This document shows, in pieces, positions 20,236 through 28,398 of a stretch of 64,000 bases of DNA (position 1 is the first letter of the stretch; each line of letters starts with the position of its first letter). The DNA is from Mycolicibacterium hodleri (lineage in GTDB: Bacteria > Actinomycetota > Actinomycetes > Mycobacteriales > Mycobacteriaceae), in assembly GCF_025822245.1 (NCBI RefSeq), contig NZ_JACKTL010000065.1, positions 1 to 64,000 on the forward strand, in the 5' to 3' direction. A model generated the notes under the pieces. The model had not been told where the DNA came from, did no database searches, and saw nothing but the letters and a program-made list of their open reading frames with translations. A program made the position numbers and the translations under genes.

Positions 20236-20817
20236 ATGTCAATCAGTAACGAAGCTCGACCGACGTCGGTCGAGGAGCGCATCCTCGACGCGGCCGCCGA
20301 CTGCGTGCTGGCCTACGGTGTCGACCGCGTGACGCTCGCCGAGATCGCCCGCCGCGCGGCCATCAGCAGGCCCACGGTCTACCGCCGCTTTCCCGACACC
20401 CGGTCGATCCTCGCCGCCCTGCTGACCGCACGGATCACCCGCGCTCTCGACGCCGTCCCCAGCGCGGGCGTCGGCCGCACGCCGCTCGTCGACCGGGTGG
20501 TCGGCGTCGCCGAGCTGGTGCGCCGCGACGACGTCGTCATGTCCGTGCTCCGGCAAGACCCCAACCTGGCGATGTCCTATCTCTCCGAACGGCTCGGCAC
20601 CAGTCAGCAGATGCTGCTCGACACCGTCGCCGGCGAGATCACGTCCGCCCAGCACGAGGGCAGCGTACGACCCGGCGACGTCCGGCAACTCGCCGTGATG
20701 TGCCTGCTGATCACGCAGTCGACGATTCTGGCGGCGCAGATGGTCGAGGCCATCCTGCCCGCCGACGACCTGGCCGCTCAGCTGGCCCTGGCTCTGAACG
20801 GATACCTCGCGCCATGA
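20236..20817 (+). CDS. TetR family transcriptional regulator
   Basis: A 193-residue regulator with an N-terminal helix-turn-helix (LAEIARRAAISRPTVYRRFPDTRSILAALL, about residues 34-63) and a C-terminal ligand domain. Its ATG is 20 bp from the divergent flavoprotein gene and its stop overlaps glpD by 4 bp (ATGA). The same neighbourhood in M. tuberculosis is Rv2249c-Rv2250c-Rv2251. It probably controls glycerolipid genes on both sides; the ligand is unknown. Confidence 0.88.
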   Translation: MSISNEARPTSVEERILDAAADCVLAYGVDRVTLAEIARRAAISRPTVYRRFPDTRSILAALLTARITRALDAVPSAGVGRTPLVDRVVGVAELVRRDDVVMSVLRQDPNLAMSYLSERLGTSQQMLLDTVAGEITSAQHEGSVRPGDVRQLAVMCLLITQSTILAAQMVEAILPADDLAAQLALALNGYLAP

Positions 20818-22346
20818 CCGGCCCCGCCCTCAACTCCGCCCGCCGCACCGCCGAGCTGACGGCCCTCGGCGACACCGCCCGGGTCGACGTCGTCGTCATC
20901 GGCGGCGGCATCACCGGCACCGGCATCGCGCTCGACGCAGCCTCCCGCGGGCTGTCGGTCGTGCTGGTGGAGAAGCACGACCTCGCGTTCGGCACCAGCC
21001 GGTGGAGTTCGAAACTGGTCCACGGCGGCCTTCGCTACCTCGCAACCGGCAACGTGGGCATCGCCCGCCGCAGCTCCGTCGAACGCGGAATCCTGATGAC
21101 CCGCAACGCTCCTCACCTCGTCACCGCGATGCCGCAACTGGTGCCGCTGCTGCCGTCGATGAGCGGCGCCTCGCGGGCACTCGTGAGATTCGGCTTCGCC
21201 GCGGGCGACGGTCTGCGCAAGCTGGCGGGCACGCCCGCGTCGACCCTGCCGCGATCGCGACGCGTGGATGCCGCGCGGGCCGTCGACCTGGTGCCGACGG
21301 TGCGCCGCGACGGACTCGACGGCGCCTTCCTGGCCTACGACGGCCAGCTGGTCGACGACGCCCGGCTGGTCGTCGCGGTCGCCCGCACCGCTGCCCAGCA
21401 CGGCGCGCGAATCCTGACCCGCGTCGCCGCGTCGAATGCCACCGGCACGTCGGTGCGGCTGACCGACCAGCTCACCGGCGAGTCCGTGGACGTCGCCGCG
21501 CGCGCGGTGGTCAACGCCTCCGGGGTGTGGGCGGGCGACGTCGACCCGTCGATCCGGCTGCGACCCAGCCGAGGCACGCACCTGGTGTTCGACGCCGCGG
21601 CCTTCGGCAATCCCACTGCCGCACTGACGGTTCCGATCCCCGGTGAGACCAACCGCTTCGTCTTCGCCATGCCCGAGCAACTCGGACGGGTGTACCTCGG
21701 CCTCACCGACGAGGATGCGCCCGGGCCCGTCCCCGACGTGCCGGAGCCCACCCCGGCCGAGGTGTCGTTCCTGCTCGACACCGTCAACACCGCACTCGAC
21801 GTCGCGCTGACGACCCACGACGTGGTCGGGGCCTACGCGGGATTGCGGCCGCTGATCGACAATGGCGCCGGCCGCACCGCGGACGTGTCGCGTGAGCACG
21901 CGGTGGTGGAGTCGGCCAACGGCGTGCTCAGCGTCATCGGCGGCAAGCTCACCGAATACCGCTACATGGCCCAAGACGTCTTGGACCGCGCGGTGGCGTT
22001 GCGTGGACTGCCCGCGGGCTCGTGTCGCACCGGCAATCTGCCGCTGGTCGGTGCGCCCGCCAATCCGGTGTCGACGCTGCGGTCGTCGGTGGCGCTGCCG
22101 TCGTCCCTCGTCGCACGCTACGGTGCCGAGGCGCCCAACGTCGTCGCCCAGGCCAGCTGCGATCGGCCCGGTGCGGTGGTGGCCGACGGAATCGACGTCA
22201 TCCGAGCCGAATTCGAGTACGCGATCACCCAGGAGGGCGCGCTGTCGGTCGACGACGTCCTCGACCGCCGCACCCGCATCGGGCTGGTGGCCGCGGACCG
22301 GGCCAGGGCCGTCGTCGCCGCCGAGGAGTTCCTCGCTGCGCGATGA
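20814..22346 (+). CDS. glpD: Glycerol-3-phosphate dehydrogenase
   Basis: A 510-residue FAD-dependent aerobic glycerol-3-phosphate dehydrogenase, oxidising glycerol-3-phosphate to dihydroxyacetone phosphate and passing electrons to quinone at the membrane. Signs: VDVVVIGGGITGTGIALDAASRG (residues 22-44), FGTSRWSSKLVHGGLRYL near 60-78, and the C-terminal GGKLTEYRYMAQDV. ATG 20814 overlaps the TetR stop, so translation is coupled. It corresponds to GlpD1 of M. tuberculosis by position. Its product feeds the alkyl-DHAP-synthase-like protein's substrate family. Confidence 0.92.
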   Translation: MTGPALNSARRTAELTALGDTARVDVVVIGGGITGTGIALDAASRGLSVVLVEKHDLAFGTSRWSSKLVHGGLRYLATGNVGIARRSSVERGILMTRNAPHLVTAMPQLVPLLPSMSGASRALVRFGFAAGDGLRKLAGTPASTLPRSRRVDAARAVDLVPTVRRDGLDGAFLAYDGQLVDDARLVVAVARTAAQHGARILTRVAASNATGTSVRLTDQLTGESVDVAARAVVNASGVWAGDVDPSIRLRPSRGTHLVFDAAAFGNPTAALTVPIPGETNRFVFAMPEQLGRVYLGLTDEDAPGPVPDVPEPTPAEVSFLLDTVNTALDVALTTHDVVGAYAGLRPLIDNGAGRTADVSREHAVVESANGVLSVIGGKLTEYRYMAQDVLDRAVALRGLPAGSCRTGNLPLVGAPANPVSTLRSSVALPSSLVARYGAEAPNVVAQASCDRPGAVVADGIDVIRAEFEYAITQEGALSVDDVLDRRTRIGLVAADRARAVVAAEEFLAAR

Positions 22347-22376
22347 GTTTCACGGCCGCGGGGTGTCTCAACGTGC

Positions 22377-22988
22377 ATGAGACGACTTATCGCGAGCACG
22401 TTCCTGACCCTCGACGGTGTGATGCAAGCCCCCGGCGGACCCGAGGAGGACGTCGACGGGGGATTTGGCCTCGGCGGCTGGTCGGTGAACTTCTGGGACG
22501 AGCACATGAACCAGACCATGGGCGAGACCATGGGGGCGCCGTTCGATCTGGTGCTGGGGCGGCGCACCTACGACATCTTCGCCGCGCACTGGCCGCATGC
22601 CACCGAGGAGGACGGCGCCACACCCCTCAACGAGGCGACGAAGTACGTCGCCTCGCGGCAGCGCCCCGCCTTGGAGTGGCAGAACTCGGTCCTGCTCGAC
22701 GACGACGTGCCTGCGGCCATCGCCGCGCTCAAGGAGACCGACGGCCCCGAGCTTCAGGTGCTCGGCAGCGCCGATCTGCTTCAGACGCTGATGCGTCACG
22801 ACCTGATCGACGAATACCTGCTGTGGACCTTCCCGGTGCTCGTCGGTACCGGGAAGCGGCTGTTCGCCGACGGAGTCGTGCCCACCAACCTGGAACTGGT
22901 GACGAGCTCGGTCTCGACGACCGGTGTGGTGATCGGCACCTACCGTCCGGCAGGTGCCGTCACCGTCGGTTCGTTTGCGCTGGAGTGA
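22377..22988 (+). CDS. Dihydrofolate reductase family protein (RibD C-terminal type)
   Basis: A 203-residue protein with the DHFR/RibD C-terminal fold: FLTLDGVMQAPGGPEED near residues 9-25, VLGRRTYDIFA near 59-69, VLGSADLLQTLM and PVLVGTGKRLF near 155-165. Such proteins bind NADPH; their substrates are mostly unknown and they are not the essential DHFR. It starts 30 bp after glpD and ends 1 bp before the convergent accD6. Confidence 0.85.
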   Translation: MRRLIASTFLTLDGVMQAPGGPEEDVDGGFGLGGWSVNFWDEHMNQTMGETMGAPFDLVLGRRTYDIFAAHWPHATEEDGATPLNEATKYVASRQRPALEWQNSVLLDDDVPAAIAALKETDGPELQVLGSADLLQTLMRHDLIDEYLLWTFPVLVGTGKRLFADGVVPTNLELVTSSVSTTGVVIGTYRPAGAVTVGSFALE

Positions 22989-22989
22989 C

Positions 22990-24411
22990 TTACAGCGGGA
23001 TGTTCTTGTGGCGACCGCGACGCGCGGGAGCCTCGGCCAGCGCCTGGGTGAGCACGCTGCGGGTGTGCGGCGGGTCGATCTTCGCGTCGACGACACCGAT
23101 CTCGATGGCACTGTCGACGCCGCCGGCGATCCGCTCGTGCTCGGCCGCGAGCTGCTCGTGCAGGGCCTCGCGGTCCTCGGGGGCGGCCGCGGCCAGGGTG
23201 CGCTTGTGCAGAATGCCGACGGCGGGCTTGGCGCCCATGACCGCGACTTCGGCGTTCGGCCAGGCGAAGACCTTGGTCGCACCCAGCGACCGCGAGTTCA
23301 TCGCGATGTAGGCGCCGCCGTAGATCTTTCGCGTCACCAGCGTGACGCGCGGGACGGTGGCCTCGCCGAACGCGTGCAGCAGCTTCGCGCCGCGGCGGAC
23401 GACGCCACCCCACTCCTGGTCGACGCCGGGCAGGTACCCGGGCACGTCGACGATGACGACGATCGGAATGCCGAATGCGTCGCACAGGCGAACGAAACGG
23501 GCTGCCTTCTCGGCACTTTCGGAGTTCAGGCAACCGCCGAGGCGCAGCGGGTTGTTGGCGAGCACGCCAACGCTACGGCCGGCCAACCGGCCGAGGCCGA
23601 CGACCATCGACGGCGCCCACTTGGACTGGAACTCGTCGAACGGCGCGTCCTCGTCGAGCAGCGCCGAGATGAGCGGGTGCACGTCGTAGGCGCGACGGGC
23701 CGAGTCCGGCAGCAGCGCGCGCAGATCGGAATCGCCCGCCTCGGCCTTGGAGCGGTCGAAGTGCCCCTGCTGGCAGAACAATCCGATGAGTCGGCGGCCA
23801 CGCTCGTAGGAGTCGGCTTCGTCGTCGGCGACGATGTGGCAGACGCCGGACTTCTTGTGGTGGGTGTCGGGTCCACCGAGCGACGCCATGTCGACGTCCT
23901 CGCCGGTGACGCTGCGGACGATGTCGGGTCCGGTGACGAAGACGCGACCCTCGGGCGCCATGATGACGACGTCGGTGAGCGCAGGCCCGTAAGCCGCTCC
24001 GCCAGCGGCGAATCCGACGACGATGGAGATCTGAGGGATGTAACCCGACGCCCGGATCATGGCCTCGAAGACCAGACCGACGGCGTGCAGGGCCTTGACG
24101 CCCTCGGCCAGTCGTGCGCCACCGGAGTGCCAGATACCAATGATCGGGGCCTGCTCGTCGATGGCGGTGTCGTAGGCGTTGACGATGTGGCGGCAACCCT
24201 CCACGCCCATCGCGCCACCCATCACGGTGCCGTCGGTGCAGAACGCGATGGTGCGCACGCCGTTGACGGTGCCGGATGCGGCGAGCACGCCCGAGCGGTC
24301 GCGCTCGTGGAGCAGCTCCACGGTGCCGTCGTCGAAGAACGTGCGCAGGCGAAGCAGGGGGTCACGCGGGTCGAGGGACTCATTCACGCTTTCGGGCGCC
24401 ATCGTCGTCAT
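22990..24411 (-). CDS. accD6: Acyl-CoA carboxylase carboxyltransferase subunit beta
   Basis: A 473-residue carboxyltransferase that transfers CO2 from biotin on an alpha subunit (encoded elsewhere) to acetyl-CoA, supplying malonyl-CoA to fatty acid and mycolic acid synthesis. Seen: ATGTVNGVRTIAFCTDGTVMGGAMG and HSGGARLAEGVKALHA in the N domain and VDVPGYLPGVDQEWGGVVRRGAKLL plus RKIYGGAYIAMNSRSLGAT in the C domain. It is the last gene of the FAS-II operon, 16 bp after kasB, as in M. tuberculosis. Confidence 0.95.
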   Translation of the reverse strand: MTTMAPESVNESLDPRDPLLRLRTFFDDGTVELLHERDRSGVLAASGTVNGVRTIAFCTDGTVMGGAMGVEGCRHIVNAYDTAIDEQAPIIGIWHSGGARLAEGVKALHAVGLVFEAMIRASGYIPQISIVVGFAAGGAAYGPALTDVVIMAPEGRVFVTGPDIVRSVTGEDVDMASLGGPDTHHKKSGVCHIVADDEADSYERGRRLIGLFCQQGHFDRSKAEAGDSDLRALLPDSARRAYDVHPLISALLDEDAPFDEFQSKWAPSMVVGLGRLAGRSVGVLANNPLRLGGCLNSESAEKAARFVRLCDAFGIPIVVIVDVPGYLPGVDQEWGGVVRRGAKLLHAFGEATVPRVTLVTRKIYGGAYIAMNSRSLGATKVFAWPNAEVAVMGAKPAVGILHKRTLAAAAPEDREALHEQLAAEHERIAGGVDSAIEIGVVDAKIDPPHTRSVLTQALAEAPARRGRHKNIPL

Positions 24412-24427
24412 CTCTGTCTCCTAAATC

Positions 24428-25690
24428 TCAGTACTTCCCGAAGGCGATCGCGACGTTGTGCCCGCCGAATCCAAATGAATTGTTGATTGCGTACTGGTAA
24501 TTGCCGCGGCGAGGTTCGCCGGCGACCACGTCGAGGTCGATCTCTGGATCGAGGGTGTCCAGGTTCAGTGTGGGTGGGACGACGCCGTCCCGCAGGGCAA
24601 GCACCGTGAGAATGGACTCCACCGCGCCGGTCGCGCCGACGGAGTGGCCCAGTGCCGACTTGGGTGCGTACACCGCCGGGCACGTCTTGCCGAGTGCGTT
24701 GTTGATCGCCTTGCCCTCGGCGACGTCGCCGACCTGCGTGCCCGTCGCATGGGCGTTCACGTGGTCGACGTCGCCCGGTTGCAGGCCGGCGAGCTGGATG
24801 GCTCGCGAAATCGCCTGTCCCGCACGGTCACCCGTCGGATCCGGGGCGACGATGTGGTAGCCGTCGGAGGTGATCCCCGCGCCCATCAGCCGCGCCACGA
24901 TGTTCGCACCGCGTGCCCTGGCATGCTCTTCGGTCTCGAGAACCATGAGGCCGGCGCCCTCGCCGAAGACGAACCCGTTGCGGTTCTGGTCGAACGGCTT
25001 GCACGCACCGGCGGGGTCGTCATTGGTGGTGGACAACACGATTCGCATCTGCGCGAAGCCGGCGATCGGAACCGCCTCGATCCTGGTTTCCACGCCACCG
25101 CAGATGGCGACGTCGGCTTCACCGAGGACGATGCTGCGCCATGCGTTGGCGATGCCCTCGCTGCCGGAGGCGCACGCCGACACCGGAGTGATGACGCCTG
25201 CCTTCGCCCGCCGGTCCAGGGCGACCGCGGCTGCGGGGGAGTTGACCACGTACTTCTGCACGGTCAACGGGGCGACGGCCGAGATGCCCTTCTCCTGCAT
25301 CCCGTCGTAGGCGTAGAGGAGTTCCTCGGTACTGCCCATGCCGGTGCCGATCGACACCATTAGGCGCCGGGTGTCGACGTCGGGGGAGCCTGCGCTCTCC
25401 CAGGCCCGCCGACCGACGACGGTCGCCATCTTCTGGAGATAGGACAGCCGCTCGAGTTCCCCGGGCGTCAGCTCGCTCTCGAAGTCCTCGAGCAAGTGAC
25501 CGCCGATGCGCACCGGAAGGTCGTACAGGTCGACGAAGTAGTCATCCAGCGTGCGGATGCCACTTTCTCCGTCCTGCAGACGCTTCCACGTACCTTCGGC
25601 GTCGGTCGCCAATGCGGTCGTCATCGCAAATCCGGTGACGACCACATTGGGGAGACCGCTCCCCGTGGTGAGACGGGTCAACTCTGCCAA
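24428..25690 (-). CDS. kasB: Beta-ketoacyl-ACP synthase KasB
   Basis: A 420-residue FAS-II elongation condensing enzyme. Active residues: Cys173 in VSACASG, His in NAHATGTQVGD, and Lys/His in KSALGHSVGATG. KasB extends meromycolate chains to full length after KasA. The TTG at 25690 is preceded by GGAGAGG with 2 bases between, which supports that start; M. tuberculosis KasB has a longer variable N terminus. It lies 21 bp after kasA. Confidence 0.94.
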   Translation of the reverse strand: MAELTRLTTGSGLPNVVVTGFAMTTALATDAEGTWKRLQDGESGIRTLDDYFVDLYDLPVRIGGHLLEDFESELTPGELERLSYLQKMATVVGRRAWESAGSPDVDTRRLMVSIGTGMGSTEELLYAYDGMQEKGISAVAPLTVQKYVVNSPAAAVALDRRAKAGVITPVSACASGSEGIANAWRSIVLGEADVAICGGVETRIEAVPIAGFAQMRIVLSTTNDDPAGACKPFDQNRNGFVFGEGAGLMVLETEEHARARGANIVARLMGAGITSDGYHIVAPDPTGDRAGQAISRAIQLAGLQPGDVDHVNAHATGTQVGDVAEGKAINNALGKTCPAVYAPKSALGHSVGATGAVESILTVLALRDGVVPPTLNLDTLDPEIDLDVVAGEPRRGNYQYAINNSFGFGGHNVAIAFGKY

Positions 25691-25711
25691 TCCTCTCCGT
25701 GCCCAGGGTGC

Positions 25712-26962
25712 TTAGTAGCGCCCAAAGGCCAGGGCGACATTGTGTCCACCAAACCCGAACGAGTTGTTGATGGCGTACTGGTAGTCGCCGTATCGAGGCT
25801 CACCCGCGACGACATCGAGATCGATCTCGGGGTCGGGCGTCTCGTAGTTGAGCGTCGGCGGGATGACGCCGTCGCGCAGCGCCAGCACCGTCAGGATGGA
25901 CTCCAGTGCGCCGACGGCGCCGATGGAGTGACCCAGTGCCGACTTCGGGGCGTACACCGCGGCGTTCTCCACACCGGCGTTGCGGATGGCGTTGGCCTCG
26001 GCCGCGTCACCGATCGACGTGGACGTGGCGTGCGCGTTGACGTGGCTGATGTCGGACGGCGAGAGGCCCGCCGTCTCCATCGCCCGCTTCATCGCGTGCC
26101 CGGCCCGGAGGCCGTCCGGTGCCGGAGCCACCATGTGGAAGGCGTCCGACGAGATGCCGGCCCCCATGATCCGGGCCAACGGCGTTGCGCCGCGTGCCTT
26201 GGCGTGCTCCTCGGTCTCGATGATCATCATCGCGCCGGCCTCGCCGAAGACGAATCCGTCGCGATTCTTGTCGAACGGCCGCGACGCGCCCTCGGGATCG
26301 TCGTTCTTGGTCGACATCGCCCGCATCATCGAGAACGCCGCGATCGGCAGCGCCTCGATCATGCCTTCGACACCGCCGCAGACGGCGAAGTCCGCGTCGC
26401 CCATCACGATCTGGCGCCACGCGTGGGCGATGGCCTCCGAACCGGACGAGCATGCCGACACCGGCGTGATGACGCCGGCGCGGGCCCCGAGTTCGAGGCC
26501 CACCACCGCGGCCGCACCGTTGGGCATGATCATCTGGACGGCGAGGGGGGACACCTTGCGGGGGCCACCCTCGTTCATCGCGTCGTAGGTCTCGACGATC
26601 TTCTCGCCGCCACCGAGCCCGGTGCCGATCACGACCGAGAACCGGTCGGGATCGACCTCGGGCCGTCCTGCGGTCTCCCACAGGCGGTTTCCAACCCACT
26701 TCGACATCCGCTGCACGTAGGACATGCGGCGCAGTTCGAGCCGCGTCATGAGTGGATCGAGGGGCTCCGCGAGGTGCCCGCCGATCTTGACCTGCAGGTC
26801 CCACTTGTCGACGAACGGGTCGTCGAGGACGCGGATGCCGCTTTCTCCTGCCAGCAAGCCCTTCCACGTGCTCTCGATGTCCGGAGCAATAGAAGTAGTC
26901 GCCTCGACGGCAGTCACCACCACGCTGGGGAAACCGCCGTTAGCAGTGGAAGGACGGGTCAC
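25712..26962 (-). CDS. kasA: Beta-ketoacyl-ACP synthase KasA
   Basis: A 416-residue essential FAS-II condensing enzyme that elongates acyl-AcpM with malonyl-AcpM. The nucleophile is Cys171 (VSACSSG), with His in NAHATSTSIGD and KSALGHSIGAVG completing the triad; numbering matches M. tuberculosis KasA. The GTG start overlaps the acpM stop (GTGA). Known target of thiolactomycin-class inhibitors in the family. Confidence 0.96.
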   Translation of the reverse strand: MTRPSTANGGFPSVVVTAVEATTSIAPDIESTWKGLLAGESGIRVLDDPFVDKWDLQVKIGGHLAEPLDPLMTRLELRRMSYVQRMSKWVGNRLWETAGRPEVDPDRFSVVIGTGLGGGEKIVETYDAMNEGGPRKVSPLAVQMIMPNGAAAVVGLELGARAGVITPVSACSSGSEAIAHAWRQIVMGDADFAVCGGVEGMIEALPIAAFSMMRAMSTKNDDPEGASRPFDKNRDGFVFGEAGAMMIIETEEHAKARGATPLARIMGAGISSDAFHMVAPAPDGLRAGHAMKRAMETAGLSPSDISHVNAHATSTSIGDAAEANAIRNAGVENAAVYAPKSALGHSIGAVGALESILTVLALRDGVIPPTLNYETPDPEIDLDVVAGEPRYGDYQYAINNSFGFGGHNVALAFGRY

Positions 26963-27252
26963 GAGGTGAACTTGTCGCGGAGTGCTGCGGCGGCTTCGGG
27001 GTTCTCTTCCTCGAGCTTCTGGATGTAGGCGACGACGTCACCGACGGTGCGCAGGCCGGCGAGGTCCTCGTCGGGGATCTTCACGCCGTACTTGTCCTCG
27101 GTCTGGACGGCGATCTCGACCATCGACAGCGAGTCGATGTCCAGGTCGTCGACGAAGGACTTCTCCGGGGTGACCTCGGACGGCTCGATGCCGGTGACCT
27201 CTTCGATGATCTCTGCGAGACCCGAGATGATTTCTTCCTGACTGGCGGCCAC
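26959..27252 (-). CDS. acpM: Meromycolate extension acyl carrier protein
   Basis: A 97-residue acyl carrier protein with the phosphopantetheine site Ser41 in DLDIDSLSMVE. The C-terminal extension after residue 80 (Glu/Ala-rich) is typical of mycobacterial AcpM compared with the 78-residue E. coli ACP. It carries growing chains for FAS-II. It lies 73 bp after fabD and is coupled to kasA. Confidence 0.96.
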   Translation of the reverse strand: MAASQEEIISGLAEIIEEVTGIEPSEVTPEKSFVDDLDIDSLSMVEIAVQTEDKYGVKIPDEDLAGLRTVGDVVAYIQKLEEENPEAAAALRDKFTS

Positions 27253-27325
27253 GATGGCTCCTTCTGTTCTGTGTATCTCGGTGCGACGACGCCCCCTTCT
27301 GGAGCGCCGACATGAGCTTTCTGGC

Positions 27326-28249
27326 TTAGAGCTCGGAGAGCCCGTCCAGGTCTGCGGGGGTCTTGACGGCGTACGTCGGTACTCCCCGAAGTTCTCGTTT
27401 GGCGATGCCGACCAGCGTGCCCGCGGGCGGGAACTCGACGATCGCGGCGACGTCGCGCTGCCGCATGGTTTCGGTGCACAGATCCCAGCGCACCGGTTGC
27501 GTGAGCTGGGCGACCAGCTTGGTCATGGCGTCGGCGGCCGACGTCACCGGCTGGCCGTCGGCGTTGGACAGCAGGCTGGCGGTGGGGGCGCTGGCCGTGA
27601 CGGCGTCGGCCGCGGCGGAGTAGCCGTCCAGTGCCGAGGCCATGAAGTGCGTGTGGAAGGCACCCGCGGTGGCCAGCTTGCGTACGCGTGCCTTCGCCGG
27701 CGGGTCCTCGACCAGCTTGTCGAGGGCGGAGATCGCACCTGCGGCGACGATCTGTCCGGCGGCGTTGCGGTTGGCGGGCACCAGGTCGAGTTCGTCGAGA
27801 CGGGCGAGTACCTCGGCCTCGTCGCCGCCGAGTACCGCGGCCATGCCGGTCGGTTCGACGGCGCACGCCTTGGCCATCTCGGAGCCGCGGGTGGCGGCGA
27901 GGCGGACGGCGTCGTCGGCGTCGAGCACTCCGGCGATGGCGTAGGCCGCGATTTCACCGACGGAGTGGCCCGCCACCACGAGCTCGGCGCCGGAGAGCAG
28001 GCCGCGCGTGGTCAGCTCTTGGTGCGCCAGCAGGGTGGCGGCGACCACGAGAGGTTGCGTGACCGACGTGTCGGTAATCTCCTCGGCGGTTGCCGTGGTG
28101 CCCAGCCGGGCCAGGTCGAGCTTGATCGCCTCGGACCACGATGCGACGCGCTCGTCGGCTCCGGGTAGTTCGAGCCACGGCGCGAGCATGCCGGGAGTCT
28201 GCGATCCCTGTCCGGGCGCGAGCAGCGCAAGCGTGGGTGTTTGGGGCAC
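27326..28249 (-). CDS. fabD: Malonyl-CoA:ACP transacylase
   Basis: A 307-residue malonyltransferase that loads malonate from CoA to AcpM. Motifs: LLAPGQGSQTPGM at the N terminus, nucleophile Ser96 in AGHSVGEIAAYA, and AFHTHFM with the catalytic His near residue 200. The GTG at 28249 is the first in-frame start, since TAA lies 6 bases upstream; no ribosome-binding site is apparent. First gene of the fabD-acpM-kasA-kasB-accD6 operon. Confidence 0.93.
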   Translation of the reverse strand: MPQTPTLALLAPGQGSQTPGMLAPWLELPGADERVASWSEAIKLDLARLGTTATAEEITDTSVTQPLVVAATLLAHQELTTRGLLSGAELVVAGHSVGEIAAYAIAGVLDADDAVRLAATRGSEMAKACAVEPTGMAAVLGGDEAEVLARLDELDLVPANRNAAGQIVAAGAISALDKLVEDPPAKARVRKLATAGAFHTHFMASALDGYSAAADAVTASAPTASLLSNADGQPVTSAADAMTKLVAQLTQPVRWDLCTETMRQRDVAAIVEFPPAGTLVGIAKRELRGVPTYAVKTPADLDGLSEL

Positions 28250-28267
28250 GGATTAAGAAAACACTGT

Positions 28268-28335
28268 GAAACCGGTTTCGCGCGGTGTAAGAGAATATGA
28301 ACATAGTCTTATGTTTTTGTGGGGATCCCACAAAA
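28268..28335 (-). promoter_or_regulatory. fabD operon promoter with two palindromes; candidate MabR operator
   Basis: A perfect inverted repeat with 9-bp arms TTTTGTGGG (28315-28323) and CCCACAAAA (28327-28335) around a 3-bp centre lies 66-86 bp upstream of fabD. Two TANNNT boxes on the minus strand follow it: TATGTT (28305-28300) and TATTCT (28297-28292). A second perfect palindrome, GAAACCGGTTTC, is at 28268-28279 inside the probable leader. MabR (Rv2242) is known to bind the M. tuberculosis fabD promoter, so the larger repeat is the likely site; that link is inference. Confidence 0.6.
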
Positions 28336-28398
28336 CGGCATGTGATGGGACTGCAACGAGACCGGATTGCGATCAATCATCCGGGAAATGAAGCAACG

